Assembly: GCA_015488115.1 (NCBI GenBank) | Contig: WFOK01000067.1 | Coordinates: 1-46,760, forward strand | Reading direction: 5' to 3' | Origin: Mariprofundaceae bacterium | GTDB taxonomy: Bacteria; Pseudomonadota; Zetaproteobacteria; Mariprofundales; Mariprofundaceae | Length of the DNA: 46,760 nucleotides | In this document: in pieces, positions 1 through 8,308 of the stretch | Position numbering within the stretch: position 1 is the first letter of the stretch | Layout: each line of letters begins with the position of its first letter | Notes under the pieces: generated by a model | Seen by the model: only the letters and a program-made list of their open reading frames with translations | Told to the model about the DNA's origin: nothing | Database searches by the model: none | Made by a program: the position numbers and the translations under genes

Positions 1-102
1 CGAGGGGGAAACGCCTGATCCCATCCCGAACTCAGAAGCTAAGCCCCTCAGCGCCGATGGTACTGTAGCACTCGCTACGGGAGAGTAGGTCGATGCCAGG
101 AT
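1..102 (+). rRNA. rrf: 5S ribosomal RNA, 3' portion (5' end outside window)
   Basis: The first hundred bases match the conserved body of bacterial 5S rRNA: the CCCATCCCGAACTC segment at about 20-33, the GCGCCGATGGTA segment at 51-62, and the closing GGGAGAGTAGGTCGATGCCAGG at about 79-100 (in parts). The 5' strand of helix I is missing, so the gene starts upstream and this is presumably the distal end of an rRNA operon. A strong terminator follows within 10 bases. The exact 3' end is approximate. Confidence 0.93.
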
Positions 103-111
103 CTTTACCCA

Positions 112-149
112 AACCCCTTCGTCGAGACAACTCTCCGAAGGGGTTTTTT
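112..149 (+). terminator. Rho-independent terminator of the rRNA operon
   Basis: Ten-base perfect stem AACCCCTTCG (112-121) pairing with CGAAGGGGTT (136-145), a 14-base loop, and a run of T at 144-149. It lies ten bases after the 5S gene and so closes the ribosomal operon. Confidence 0.93.
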
Positions 150-226
150 CTTCCCAAACACACCGTTGACAAGGCGCCGGCTCGCCTGCAAGTTGGACGG
201 GCCATGCATGCGCATCCTTGGGTTTC

Positions 227-1600
227 ATGATGTTCGATCTGGTCTACGGGCTCTTCGAGCCAGACATGCTTCTTGCCCTGCCGGTTGCGCTGCATGTGCT
301 TTACCATCGCCGTCCGACGCAGACCCTGATTATCTGGCTTCTTCTCGTCATGCTCATGCCTTGGGTCGGGGCGCTGCTGTACCTGCTTTTCGCCTCCCGA
401 AAGGTGTTTGCCCGCCGCCCCAAGCCCTTGCTGGGCTTTCCCTCGGCCACGATCCGTCATCCCGGGCAGCCCCTGCAGCAACAGGTTCACAAGCTCTGCG
501 TCAGCAATGGTCTGCCGCCAGCCTTGGGGGGCAACAACCTTGAGCTAACCATCGAGCCCGCCATGGCCAGGTCCTGGCTCTTGCAAGCGATTGAGCAGGC
601 TAGAAGCAGCATTCATCTTGAGACCTACATCTTCCGTCTCGATGCCACGGGCAAGGAGTTGCTCGGCCTGCTGGCCGAAAAGGCCCGCCAGGGCGTCCGT
701 GTGCGCTTGCTCATCGATGCCTTTGGCAGCATGCGCGCCTATCTGCATCGGGGCGCTTTTAGCGAGCTCATCGAAGCCGGCGGGGAGGTCGCGTTTTTTC
801 AGCCCCTGGGTTCGCTGTTCAAGAGCCGCATCAATTTGAGAAACCATCGCAAGATCTATCTGTTTGACCAGCACAGGATCATCGCCGGAGGCATCAATCT
901 TGGTGCGGAATACCTTGATCCGGATATCGCCGAAACCTGGGCGGACATGACCTTCCGCTTGCAGGGCGCCGTCGTGCCGATGTACGCGCAGATCTTTGCA
1001 GCGGACTGGCATTACGCGACGGGCAGGGCGCTGGACGTGGACAACGCGCCCCTCTTGCAAGGCAGCCAGGTCGTCCAGGTCATCCCCTCGGGGCCGGATC
1101 TCGAGCAGGACTCGCTGCGCGAGGCCCTGCTGTGCGCGATTCATCAGGCGAGCAGCGAGATTCATATGATGACGCCTTATTTCATACCGGATCAACTGGT
1201 GCTTGAGGCGGTCATGATGGCCGTCAAGCGCGGGGTGCGCGTTCGCCTGCTTACGCCGGAAAAAACCGATCACCTGATCTTCGACTGGGGAAGGGCTCCC
1301 TACATGCGCGAACTGGCTGAGGCGGGGGTCGAGATCCGCTGCTTCTCGCAAGGCATGCTGCATGCCAAGGCCGTCGTTTTTGATCGGGCTCTGGCCATGA
1401 TGGGCTCGGCCAATCTGGATTATCGTTCTCTGCTAATCAATTACGAGGTGGTCACGCTGTGCTACGATGAACGCACGATCAGCGATCTGCTGGCCCTGTT
1501 CGATGCCCTGGATGCAGCCTCATCCGGCTTTGTGCCCATCGACAGCGAATGGCGGCGTTTTCGCGAGAACCTCGTGCGCATCATCACGCCGGCGCTTTAG
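227..1600 (+). CDS. cls: Cardiolipin synthase (phospholipase D superfamily)
   Basis: Membrane enzyme of the ClsA type that condenses phosphatidylglycerol to cardiolipin. About 457 residues, slightly shorter than the usual 480. Two hydrophobic segments lie in the first 60 residues, followed by a cytoplasmic region with two HKD motifs: H207-x-K209-x4-D214 (NHRKIYLFD) and H379-x-K381-x4-D386 (HAKAVVFD), each followed by the family GG/GS-N-L signature. The start is uncertain: ATG at 227, ATG at 230 or TTG at 218 are in frame and none has a strong ribosome site. A TTGACA at 166-171 may be the -35 of its promoter, but I see no good -10. It stands alone between the rRNA terminator and a convergent gene pair. 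Confidence 0.93.
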   Translation: MMFDLVYGLFEPDMLLALPVALHVLYHRRPTQTLIIWLLLVMLMPWVGALLYLLFASRKVFARRPKPLLGFPSATIRHPGQPLQQQVHKLCVSNGLPPALGGNNLELTIEPAMARSWLLQAIEQARSSIHLETYIFRLDATGKELLGLLAEKARQGVRVRLLIDAFGSMRAYLHRGAFSELIEAGGEVAFFQPLGSLFKSRINLRNHRKIYLFDQHRIIAGGINLGAEYLDPDIAETWADMTFRLQGAVVPMYAQIFAADWHYATGRALDVDNAPLLQGSQVVQVIPSGPDLEQDSLREALLCAIHQASSEIHMMTPYFIPDQLVLEAVMMAVKRGVRVRLLTPEKTDHLIFDWGRAPYMRELAEAGVEIRCFSQGMLHAKAVVFDRALAMMGSANLDYRSLLINYEVVTLCYDERTISDLLALFDALDAASSGFVPIDSEWRRFRENLVRIITPAL

Positions 1601-1753
1601 CCTGGATGTTTCATGTGATCGTGAATGGATGGCACCGTGAAATGCAGGGTGTCCATCTTCAATAACATGTCCATTCCGATGCACCCCTTTTTGGGTTTCG
1701 ACATTTCAAATCCCGGCGCACGCTCATCATGAAAAATCCGGGTTGACGCGCTG

Positions 1754-2371
1754 TCATGTCGGCTCCCGTTTCCAAGGCACGAAGATCTCATCATCCTCGA
1801 AAAGCTCCTGGGGCGTGATGGCGGCATTGGGCTGGGCGAGAACGCTGCGATCATGCAGCTCGGGCTGACTATCCAGGCAATAGGCCACCAGTTCGCTGCA
1901 GATCCAGCGATCGTCATGGTTCAGGGCCTCGCTGAGCAGTTCCTCCAGCTTGTGGCGTGTGATGCGGTTCAGCAGATGGCCGGCGAAACTTCCGATGATC
2001 GCATCGCTGATGATCAGGCTTGAGTCATAGTCCTTGCCGATTTCCTTGGTCGCCAAGTTGATCATGCGCCTGGCCATGTTCTGCGACCATGAGCGTGGTT
2101 TGCGGAAGAAAATCTGGCAGTGTTCGTCATCAAAATACTCATGCAGGTTGTGGCGACGCACGCCTGTGCCCACGGCCTCGATGCACTCGTCTCTGCCCGA
2201 GACCAGCAGGGCGTGACTGACCTTGATGTCCGACATGCGTTCCCATCGCGTGAACCAGACCGTTCCCTTGGCAAAGACATGGTCGCTATGATAGGTGAAG
2301 CCGACATAGCCGCGCCGGTAGTGCCGACCATAGCGCGGGCGTTCGATGGCCTTGAGTTCCACATTGCTCAT
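1754..2371 (-). CDS. Permuted papain-like (YiiX/C92, NlpC/P60-related) hydrolase
   Basis: A 205-residue protein that resembles the YiiX/YebB group of circularly permuted papain-fold enzymes. Supporting features are the SHALLV motif with candidate catalytic His53, Glu65 in CIEAVGTGV, and Cys158 in WICSELVAYC near the C-terminus, which is the His-before-Cys order expected of the permuted fold. Family members cleave amide or thioester bonds in cell wall or lipid substrates; the substrate here is unknown. I see no signal peptide. Its ATG overlaps the TGA of the upstream c-di-GMP gene (ATGA), and an AGGAGG lies within the end of that gene, so translation is probably coupled. The region 1601-1753 between this gene and cls has no clear terminator. 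Confidence 0.7.
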   Translation of the reverse strand: MSNVELKAIERPRYGRHYRRGYVGFTYHSDHVFAKGTVWFTRWERMSDIKVSHALLVSGRDECIEAVGTGVRRHNLHEYFDDEHCQIFFRKPRSWSQNMARRMINLATKEIGKDYDSSLIISDAIIGSFAGHLLNRITRHKLEELLSEALNHDDRWICSELVAYCLDSQPELHDRSVLAQPNAAITPQELFEDDEIFVPWKREPT

Positions 2372-4239
2372 GATGGCCTCCTTTTGAGGGGTTGGGTCCG
2401 CCGCCGGTACAGTTCGGGAATCTTTTCGGCCGGCACCGGACGCGAGAAGAAGTAGCCCTGTCCGAGATCGCAGCCCATGGATGCAAGCATCTCAGCCGTT
2501 TTTTTGTCTTCGACACCTTCGGCCACGGTTCGGAGATTCAGCGCATGGGCCATGGCGATCGTCGAGCGCACAATGGCCGCACTCTTTGCATTCTCGTTCA
2601 TTTTCTTGACGAAGCACTGATCGATTTTTACCTCTCTGACCGGCAGATCCAGCAGATAGGACAGCGAGGAATAGCCCGTTCCGTAGTCGTCGATGGAGAT
2701 GGAAAAGCCCATCTGACCCAGTTGCCTGATGACGTCTTGAGCGATGTCGGGAAATTCCATGAACGACGTTTCGGTGATTTCCAGCGTGATGTGCCGGGCG
2801 AGCTCCGGTTTTCCATCGAGCAATGCATGAATGCTCTTGGGGAAGCCCGGGTCTGTCAGGTCAAGCATGGAAAGGTTGATGGCGATGCTGATGTCCAGCC
2901 CCATGTCCAGCCAGCAATGCTGCTGTTCAAAGGCACGGGCCAGGATCCATTTGGACAGGGGGCGCACCAGACCGCTTTCCTCGGCGATGCTGATGAATTC
3001 GGCGGGCGGGATCATGCCATCCTTGGGGTGGTTCCAGCGCACCAGCGCCTCGGCCGCGACCATGCGCCCGGTTGCGAGATCCACCTTGGGCTGGAAATGC
3101 AGGACGAGTTCGTCCCGTTGCCACGCCCCTCGCAGCTGACCGAACAGCTCGAGCCGCCGCAGGCTGTACGGGTTTTGTCGCTCGTCATAGATGATCGGAC
3201 TTTTCTTCAGCGTGCGCGACGTGCGCAGGGCGATGTCCGCATGACGCAACAGCTCTTCGGCACTCTTGCCGTGTTGGGGATGATGGGCCATGCCCATGCG
3301 CACCTCGATCTCGACATGGTCGCGGCCGATGCCGTATGGCAGCTCGAGCTCCTCCTTCAGCGCCGCGGCCGCCGCGAAGGGATTGTTTCCCTTGAGAATC
3401 ACGGCAAATTCATCCGCCCCGAGACGGGCCGCGATATCCGCGTCTGTTGCCGTGTGCGTTTCGATGCGGTTGGCCATCTGCCGGAGCAACAGGTTGCCGT
3501 TTTCATAACCCAGCAGGTTGTTGATTTCCTGGAAGCGGCTGCAGTTGATGAGCAACACGGACAATGGGGGCGTTTCCGGTTCGCCCAGCAGGTGCCCGAG
3601 CCGCTCTGTAAAGCCGTGTCTGTTGAGCAGGTTCGTCAATTCGTCATGCAGGGCGAGAAACTCGAGCCTGGCCGTGCGCTGGCGAACCTTTTCATCAAGT
3701 ATGGCCGCGTTCTGCAGCCGGAAGCTGTTGATCAGATAGGCGAGAACGACGTAGAAGCCGTAGGCGGGCAGGAACATCCACAGTTCCTTGGCGGAATAGA
3801 CCGAGCCTTCGTGGGCCAGGGCAATGACGGCCAGCACGGTCGAAGCGGCGATCCATAGCCATCCCTGGCGAATGCCGCGCAGGTGGAAGGCCGCAAAGGG
3901 AAACAAAGGCAGCCACAGGATGCCGCTGCCAGCGACTCCGCCATCGAGCAGCAGCAGGATGAAGATGACCGTGGCGCCGGCAAGCAGCAGGCATTCGCCG
4001 GCATCGAGGTAGATCGGGTGGCGCAGCATGGTTTGCTGCGGGATGAAAAGTGGTGGCAGAAAGACCGTCGCAAGCACGATGCCTTCGGCCAGCGCGAGCG
4101 CGTCGTGCTGCTCGGAATAGTTGATCAGGGCCATGAGAAGCAGCACCGGGCACACGATGCCGAGACAAAGCTTCAATTGCAGTATCCGCTCAGCCGGCGG
4201 AGCCGTGTACTCCTCCCTTCCTTTTCCGCGCCTTTTCAT
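2368..4239 (-). CDS. Membrane GGDEF-EAL protein, probably a c-di-GMP phosphodiesterase
   Basis: 623 residues. About 20-175 holds several hydrophobic segments that form a membrane module; a GGDEF domain spans about 190-355 and an EAL domain about 365-615. The cyclase signature is GADEF (274-278) rather than GGDEF, and the usual RxxD inhibitory site five residues upstream reads TDAD, so cyclase activity is doubtful. The EAL domain keeps the expected residues: E397 in EALVRW, INLSMLDL, LEITET, the DDYGTG loop, VKIDQ, AEGVE and GQGYFFSRP. It therefore looks like an active phosphodiesterase with a degenerate, possibly GTP-sensing, GGDEF domain. It is the first gene of a two-gene unit with the YiiX-like hydrolase. 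Divergent from sufR, separated by about 127 bases. Confidence 0.9.
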   Translation of the reverse strand: MKRRGKGREEYTAPPAERILQLKLCLGIVCPVLLLMALINYSEQHDALALAEGIVLATVFLPPLFIPQQTMLRHPIYLDAGECLLLAGATVIFILLLLDGGVAGSGILWLPLFPFAAFHLRGIRQGWLWIAASTVLAVIALAHEGSVYSAKELWMFLPAYGFYVVLAYLINSFRLQNAAILDEKVRQRTARLEFLALHDELTNLLNRHGFTERLGHLLGEPETPPLSVLLINCSRFQEINNLLGYENGNLLLRQMANRIETHTATDADIAARLGADEFAVILKGNNPFAAAAALKEELELPYGIGRDHVEIEVRMGMAHHPQHGKSAEELLRHADIALRTSRTLKKSPIIYDERQNPYSLRRLELFGQLRGAWQRDELVLHFQPKVDLATGRMVAAEALVRWNHPKDGMIPPAEFISIAEESGLVRPLSKWILARAFEQQHCWLDMGLDISIAINLSMLDLTDPGFPKSIHALLDGKPELARHITLEITETSFMEFPDIAQDVIRQLGQMGFSISIDDYGTGYSSLSYLLDLPVREVKIDQCFVKKMNENAKSAAIVRSTIAMAHALNLRTVAEGVEDKKTAEMLASMGCDLGQGYFFSRPVPAEKIPELYRRRTQPLKRRPS

Positions 4240-4315
4240 AGCATTAATTCATCTCATATGCCAATCTAGCAAGGTCTTGGGGCAATGGGAAGGGACGCTT
4301 CCAAACAAGAGTGTA

Positions 4316-4344
4316 TTGCTCCGCATTCAAAATTGGACTAGAAT
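4316..4344 (+). promoter_or_regulatory. Probable sigma70-type promoter of the suf operon
   Basis: TTGCTC at 4316-4321 and TAGAAT at 4339-4344 are separated by exactly 17 bases. The predicted start of transcription is near 4351, which would leave a leader of only about 16 bases before sufR. The -10 hexamer is overlapped by the inverted repeat described next. Confidence 0.6.
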
Positions 4345-4368
4345 GCTCCACATTACTGGGTGGAGCAT
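4343..4368. promoter_or_regulatory. Perfect 9-bp inverted repeat, candidate SufR operator
   Basis: ATGCTCCAC at 4343-4351 is the exact reverse complement of GTGGAGCAT at 4360-4368, with an 8-base spacer. The element covers the -10 box, the predicted transcription start, the ribosome-binding bases and the first two bases of the sufR ATG. This is the position expected for autorepression by the Rrf2-type regulator encoded immediately downstream. In RNA the same bases would form a hairpin hiding the start codon only if transcription began upstream of 4343. Confidence 0.6.
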
Positions 4369-4825
4369 GTTACGACTGACCAAACTGACGGATTACGGCA
4401 TTCTGCTGATGACGCACATGGCAAGGCAGCAGGGCGAGCTGGTCAGCTCGCAGGAGCTGGCGGAAATCACGCATGTGCCCGGTGCGACGGTAAGCAAGCT
4501 GCTGCAGACGCTCATGGGCGCAGGCCTGCTGGAAAGCGTGCGGGGTGCGCATGGCGGGTATCGTCTAGCCCGCTCCCCCGAGCGCATCAATGTTTGCGAG
4601 ATCATCGACTGTCTGGAGGGACGCATGGCGCTGACCGAATGCAGCCTCGAGGATGCCCATTGCGAGCAATGGGATGTCTGCACGACCGGGCGCAGTTGGC
4701 GTCGCCTGAATCAGGCGGTGCGGGATGCCCTGGCCTCGATTTCTCTGGCTGACATGGCCCGAGAGGATTTCACGCCGGTGCTCCAGTTGCGTCATGGCAT
4801 ACGGCTTACGGAGGTGTCATCATGA
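4367..4825 (+). CDS. sufR: Rrf2-family iron-sulphur regulator of the suf operon
   Basis: 152 residues. The N-terminal winged helix begins [19 protein letters not shown], close to the SUF-associated Rrf2 regulators, and continues with the recognition region [13 protein letters not shown] and the wing [12 protein letters not shown]. Three cysteines at 92, 99 and 105 match the cluster-binding cysteines of IscR-type proteins, so it probably senses [Fe-S] status. I chose ATG 4367 because the family motif starts there; an in-frame ATG at 4343 lies inside the inverted repeat and would add eight residues. The gene leads the operon and its TGA overlaps the sufB start (ATGA). The family assignment is firm; the name SufR follows proteobacterial usage and not the DeoR-type cyanobacterial SufR. 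Confidence 0.88.
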   Translation: MLRLTKLTDYGILLMTHMARQQGELVSSQELAEITHVPGATVSKLLQTLMGAGLLESVRGAHGGYRLARSPERINVCEIIDCLEGRMALTECSLEDAHCEQWDVCTTGRSWRRLNQAVRDALASISLADMAREDFTPVLQLRHGIRLTEVSS

Positions 4826-6261
4826 GTGTCAGGCCAGAGGATCTGACCGCCAAACAATATGATGCCGGCTTTGTCACCGACATCGAGCAGGAAACGCTGC
4901 CCCCGGGCCTGAATGAGGATGTCATCCGTCATATTTCGGCCAAGAAGAACGAGCCGGCCTGGTTGCTCGAATGGCGGCTTGAGGCCTTCCGGCATTGGCA
5001 GGGTATGCAGGAGCCGCACTGGGCGCATGTTCAATACGAGCCCATCGATTATCAGTCGATTTCCTATTATGCTGCTCCGAAGTCCAGGGCCGATGCGCCC
5101 AAGAGCCTTGACGAGGTCGATCCCAAGCTGCTGGAGACCTATGAGAAGCTGGGCATTCCCCTGCGTGAGCAGGAGATGCTCGCGGGCGTGGCCGTGGATG
5201 CCGTGTTCGATTCCGTTTCAGTCGCGACCACGTTCAAGGAGAGGCTGGCCGAAGCTGGTGTGATCTTCTGTCCGATCTCGGAAGCCGTGCAGAAGCACCC
5301 GGATCTGGTTCGCGAATACCTTGGTTCGGTCGTGCCGCAATCGGACAATTTTTTCGCGGCGCTCAATTCGGCGGTGTTCACGGACGGCTCGTTTGTTTAT
5401 GTGCCCAAGGGCGTGCGCTGCCCGATGGAGCTGTCCACCTATTTCCGCATCAACGCCAGCAATACCGGCCAGTTTGAGCGTACGCTGATCATCGCGGATG
5501 AGGGCTCCTATGTGTCCTATCTCGAGGGCTGCACCGCACCGATGCGGGATGAAAACCAGCTTCATGCCGCCGTTGTCGAACTCATCGCCCTGGACGATGC
5601 GCAAATCAAGTACTCGACGGTTCAGAACTGGTATCCGGGGGATGAGAACGGTGTCGGCGGCATTTACAATTTTGTCACCAAGCGAGGCGAATGCCGCGGT
5701 GCTCGCTCGAAGATCTCCTGGACGCAGGTGGAAACGGGCAGCGCGATCACCTGGAAATATCCTTCCTGCATTCTGCGCGGAGACGACTCGGTGGGCGAGT
5801 TCTACTCCGTTGCGCTGACCAAGATGCACCAGCAGGCCGATACCGGCACGAAGATGATCCATCTGGGCAGGCGCACGAAAAGCACGATTGTTTCCAAGGG
5901 CATCTCGGCCGGGCATGGGCAGCAGTCCTATCGCGGGCTGGTGCGCATCGGCAGGCAGGCCGAGGGTGCGCGCAACCACACGCAATGCGATTCCCTGCTC
6001 ATCGGGGACCAATGCGGGGCGCACACATTTCCGTATGTCGAGGTCAAGAATGCCTCGGCAACCATGGAACACGAGGCCACAACCTCGAAGATCAGTGAGG
6101 AGCAGCTGTTTTATTGCCGGGCCCGTGGGGTTTCCGAGGAGGATGCCGTGAACATGATCGTGAACGGCTTCTGCAAGGATGTCTTCAACGAGCTCCCCAT
6201 GGAGTTTGCCGTGGAGGCCAATCGCCTGATGGAAGTCTCGCTGGAAGGCGCAGTCGGTTAG
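4822..6261 (+). CDS. sufB: Fe-S cluster assembly scaffold SufB
   Basis: 479 residues, the normal length for SufB. It is the scaffold component of the SufBCD complex, in which clusters are built from persulfide sulphur and iron before transfer to apoproteins. Recognisable stretches include [50 protein letters not shown] and the C-terminal [18 protein letters not shown] shared with SufD. Start ATG overlaps the sufR stop. The gene is followed after 17 bases by sufC with its own AAAGGAAAGGG ribosome site. Cytoplasmic. Confidence 0.97.
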   Translation: MSVRPEDLTAKQYDAGFVTDIEQETLPPGLNEDVIRHISAKKNEPAWLLEWRLEAFRHWQGMQEPHWAHVQYEPIDYQSISYYAAPKSRADAPKSLDEVDPKLLETYEKLGIPLREQEMLAGVAVDAVFDSVSVATTFKERLAEAGVIFCPISEAVQKHPDLVREYLGSVVPQSDNFFAALNSAVFTDGSFVYVPKGVRCPMELSTYFRINASNTGQFERTLIIADEGSYVSYLEGCTAPMRDENQLHAAVVELIALDDAQIKYSTVQNWYPGDENGVGGIYNFVTKRGECRGARSKISWTQVETGSAITWKYPSCILRGDDSVGEFYSVALTKMHQQADTGTKMIHLGRRTKSTIVSKGISAGHGQQSYRGLVRIGRQAEGARNHTQCDSLLIGDQCGAHTFPYVEVKNASATMEHEATTSKISEEQLFYCRARGVSEEDAVNMIVNGFCKDVFNELPMEFAVEANRLMEVSLEGAVG

Positions 6262-6278
6262 GAAAAAGGAAAGGGCAT

Positions 6279-7031
6279 ATGCTGGAAATCAGGAATCTGC
6301 ATGCCGCAGTTGACGGCAAGGAAATTCTCAAGGGCATCGACCTTAAGGTCGGGACCGGAGAGGTGCACGCGATCATGGGGCCGAATGGGTCGGGGAAGAG
6401 CACCCTCTCCAATGTCCTGGCGGGGCGCGGAGGCTATGAGGTTACGGCTGGCACGGTCATGTACAAGGGTCGGAACCTGCTCGATATGGCCCCCGAGGAG
6501 CGCGTCTGGGAGGGCATCTTTCTGGCCTTCCAATATCCGGTCGAGATTCCGGGAGTGAACAACGCCTACCTGCTCAGGGCAGGCGTGAACGCCAAGCGCC
6601 GTCACCTCGGATTGTCCGAGCTGGATGCGATGGATTTCATGCAGCTTGTGCGCGAAAAGGCCGAGCTGGTCGAGCTGGATCCCTCCTTCCTGTCACGCGG
6701 GGTCAACGAGGGGTTTTCCGGTGGCGAGAAGAAGCGCAATGAGATCTTTCAGATGGCCGTGCTGGAGCCCACTCTGGCGATCCTGGATGAAACGGATTCC
6801 GGCCTGGACATCGATGCGCTGAAGATCGTGGCCAAGGGCGTGAACAAGCTGCGCAGCCCCGAGCGCTCCATGATCATGGTCACGCACTACCAGCGGCTGC
6901 TGGATTATGTCCGGCCCGATGTCGTGCATGTGCTGGCTGACGGCCGTATCCTCAAGAGCGGCGGACCGGAGCTGGCCAGGGAGCTGGACCGGCGCGGCTA
7001 TGACTGGGTGCGCGAAGAGGCGGCCGCATGA
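6279..7031 (+). CDS. sufC: SufC ABC-type ATPase of the Fe-S assembly complex
   Basis: 250 residues. Soluble ABC ATPase that binds SufB and SufD and drives the conformational change needed for cluster building. Walker A GPNGSGKST near residue 37, the SufC-specific signature FSGGEKKRNE, and Walker B LAILDETDSGLD are all intact. I chose ATG 6279 (MLEIRNLHA) because it is preceded by AAGGAAAGGGC and matches family length; longer in-frame readings upstream lie within sufB. Overlaps sufD by ATGA. Confidence 0.97.
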   Translation: MLEIRNLHAAVDGKEILKGIDLKVGTGEVHAIMGPNGSGKSTLSNVLAGRGGYEVTAGTVMYKGRNLLDMAPEERVWEGIFLAFQYPVEIPGVNNAYLLRAGVNAKRRHLGLSELDAMDFMQLVREKAELVELDPSFLSRGVNEGFSGGEKKRNEIFQMAVLEPTLAILDETDSGLDIDALKIVAKGVNKLRSPERSMIMVTHYQRLLDYVRPDVVHVLADGRILKSGGPELARELDRRGYDWVREEAAA

Positions 7032-8308
7032 GCGCCCTGATTCGGGAGATGCGCCAGCGGGGCGAGCAGCTCTTCGCGCGCCACGGCGTTCCGCACCCGC
7101 GGCTGGAGCACTGGAAATACACCGACATACGGCGGGCCATCGAGCCTTGGCTGGCTGATGAAAGTCCGGAAACAGGGAAGCCGGCGCCATTGCCCGAAGA
7201 TGCAGCCTTCCCGGACATCGATGGACTGGATGCCTACCGAATCAGGGTGCTTGATGACCATGTGATCGAGATGCCACAGGAGTTGCCGGAGGGCGTGAGC
7301 GTTGTGTCGCTGGCCCGATTGCTGGCCGATGAGGATGTTCGCGCCGCTCGGCTCCTGAATGCTGATGAGCAGGAAAGCCTGTTCAACGGCCTGGTGGCCC
7401 TCAATGCGGCCCGGGCCAGAGATGGCGTCGTGGTCGCGCTTGCCGACGGCATTGAGCTCGAGCGCCCGATCCTGATTCAGCATGTGGGAACTGCGCGCGC
7501 GTCCCACCTGTGTCATGGTCTGGAGTTGGGGGTGAATGCGCGCGCCACGGTGATTGAACAATACGCCACGCCGGATCAGGTGGAGGGGTTCACGAATGTC
7601 GTCAGCCGAGCCTGGCTTGGAGCGGGTGCCCGCCTTGTGCATGTGCGGCTGCAGCAGGAGTCAATGGCCAGGATGCATATCGGTCGTCTGGATGTGTGCC
7701 AGCACCGTGACAGTGAGCTGTCATCGCACGCCATCGCGCTGGGTGGGCGGATCAGCCGGCTTGACCTGGTCGTGAACCTGAACGAGTCCGGGGCGTCCTG
7801 CGAACTCAATGGCCTGTATTTGACGGCCGGGCGCCAGCATGCGGACCAGCACACGGTCATCGAGCACCGGGTACCCCATTGCCGTAGTCGGGAGGAATAT
7901 CGAGGCATTCTCGATGGGCGCTCGCGGGCCGTGTTCAATGGACGCGTTGTCGTGCACGAGGGAGCGGTGGGCACGGATTCGGAGCAGCGTAATGCGAACC
8001 TGCTGCTTTCCGATCGCGCGGAGATCGACACCAAGCCGGAACTGGAGATCTACCATGATGATGTCCGTTGTGCGCACGGGGCAACGGTCGGGCAGCTTGA
8101 CGAGGCGCAATTGTTCTATATGAGGGCCAGGGGCCTAAGCGATGCTCAGGCCCGGGAGTTGCTGACTTTTGCCTTCGCCGATGAGGTATTGGCCAGGCTT
8201 GATGTCCCGGCCGTGCGCGGGCTCATCGAGCGCCTGGCCTTTGCCAAATTGCCCTATGCCGGCGGAGAGCTCGATGCCATGTTGTCCGGTTTGGAGGCTT
8301 TCGCATGA
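7028..8308 (+). CDS. sufD: Fe-S cluster assembly protein SufD
   Basis: 426 residues, a SufB paralogue and partner in the SufBC2D complex, implicated in iron entry. The C-terminal half holds the beta-helix and signature regions, for example VFNGRVVVHEGA, DTKPELEIYHDDVRCAHGAT and FYMRARGLSDAQARELL. The N-terminal part (HGVPHPRLEHWKYTD) carries the usual SufD W-K-Y-T motif. The gene overlaps both neighbours by 4 bp, so sufC-D-S are translationally coupled. Confidence 0.96.
   Translation: MSALIREMRQRGEQLFARHGVPHPRLEHWKYTDIRRAIEPWLADESPETGKPAPLPEDAAFPDIDGLDAYRIRVLDDHVIEMPQELPEGVSVVSLARLLADEDVRAARLLNADEQESLFNGLVALNAARARDGVVVALADGIELERPILIQHVGTARASHLCHGLELGVNARATVIEQYATPDQVEGFTNVVSRAWLGAGARLVHVRLQQESMARMHIGRLDVCQHRDSELSSHAIALGGRISRLDLVVNLNESGASCELNGLYLTAGRQHADQHTVIEHRVPHCRSREEYRGILDGRSRAVFNGRVVVHEGAVGTDSEQRNANLLLSDRAEIDTKPELEIYHDDVRCAHGATVGQLDEAQLFYMRARGLSDAQARELLTFAFADEVLARLDVPAVRGLIERLAFAKLPYAGGELDAMLSGLEAFA

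Noticed and set aside
218-839. Overlapping open frames at 166-543 and 591-839 on the plus strand
   Set aside because: They lie inside or across the cardiolipin synthase gene, have arginine/alanine-rich shadow composition and no ribosome site.
1727-1742. Near-repeat TCATGAAARATCCGG at about 1727 and 36067
   Set aside because: Only 15 bases with one mismatch, at the ends of two unrelated genes; not extended and most likely chance.
1601-1753. Bidirectional terminator between cls and the YiiX-like gene
   Set aside because: Only short imperfect pairings (for example CACC/GGTG) and no T run after them on either strand.
2392-3858. 488-codon open frame on the plus strand
   Set aside because: Antisense to the GGDEF-EAL gene; high-GC codon bias leaves the opposite strand open. 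The translated sequence shows no family motif.
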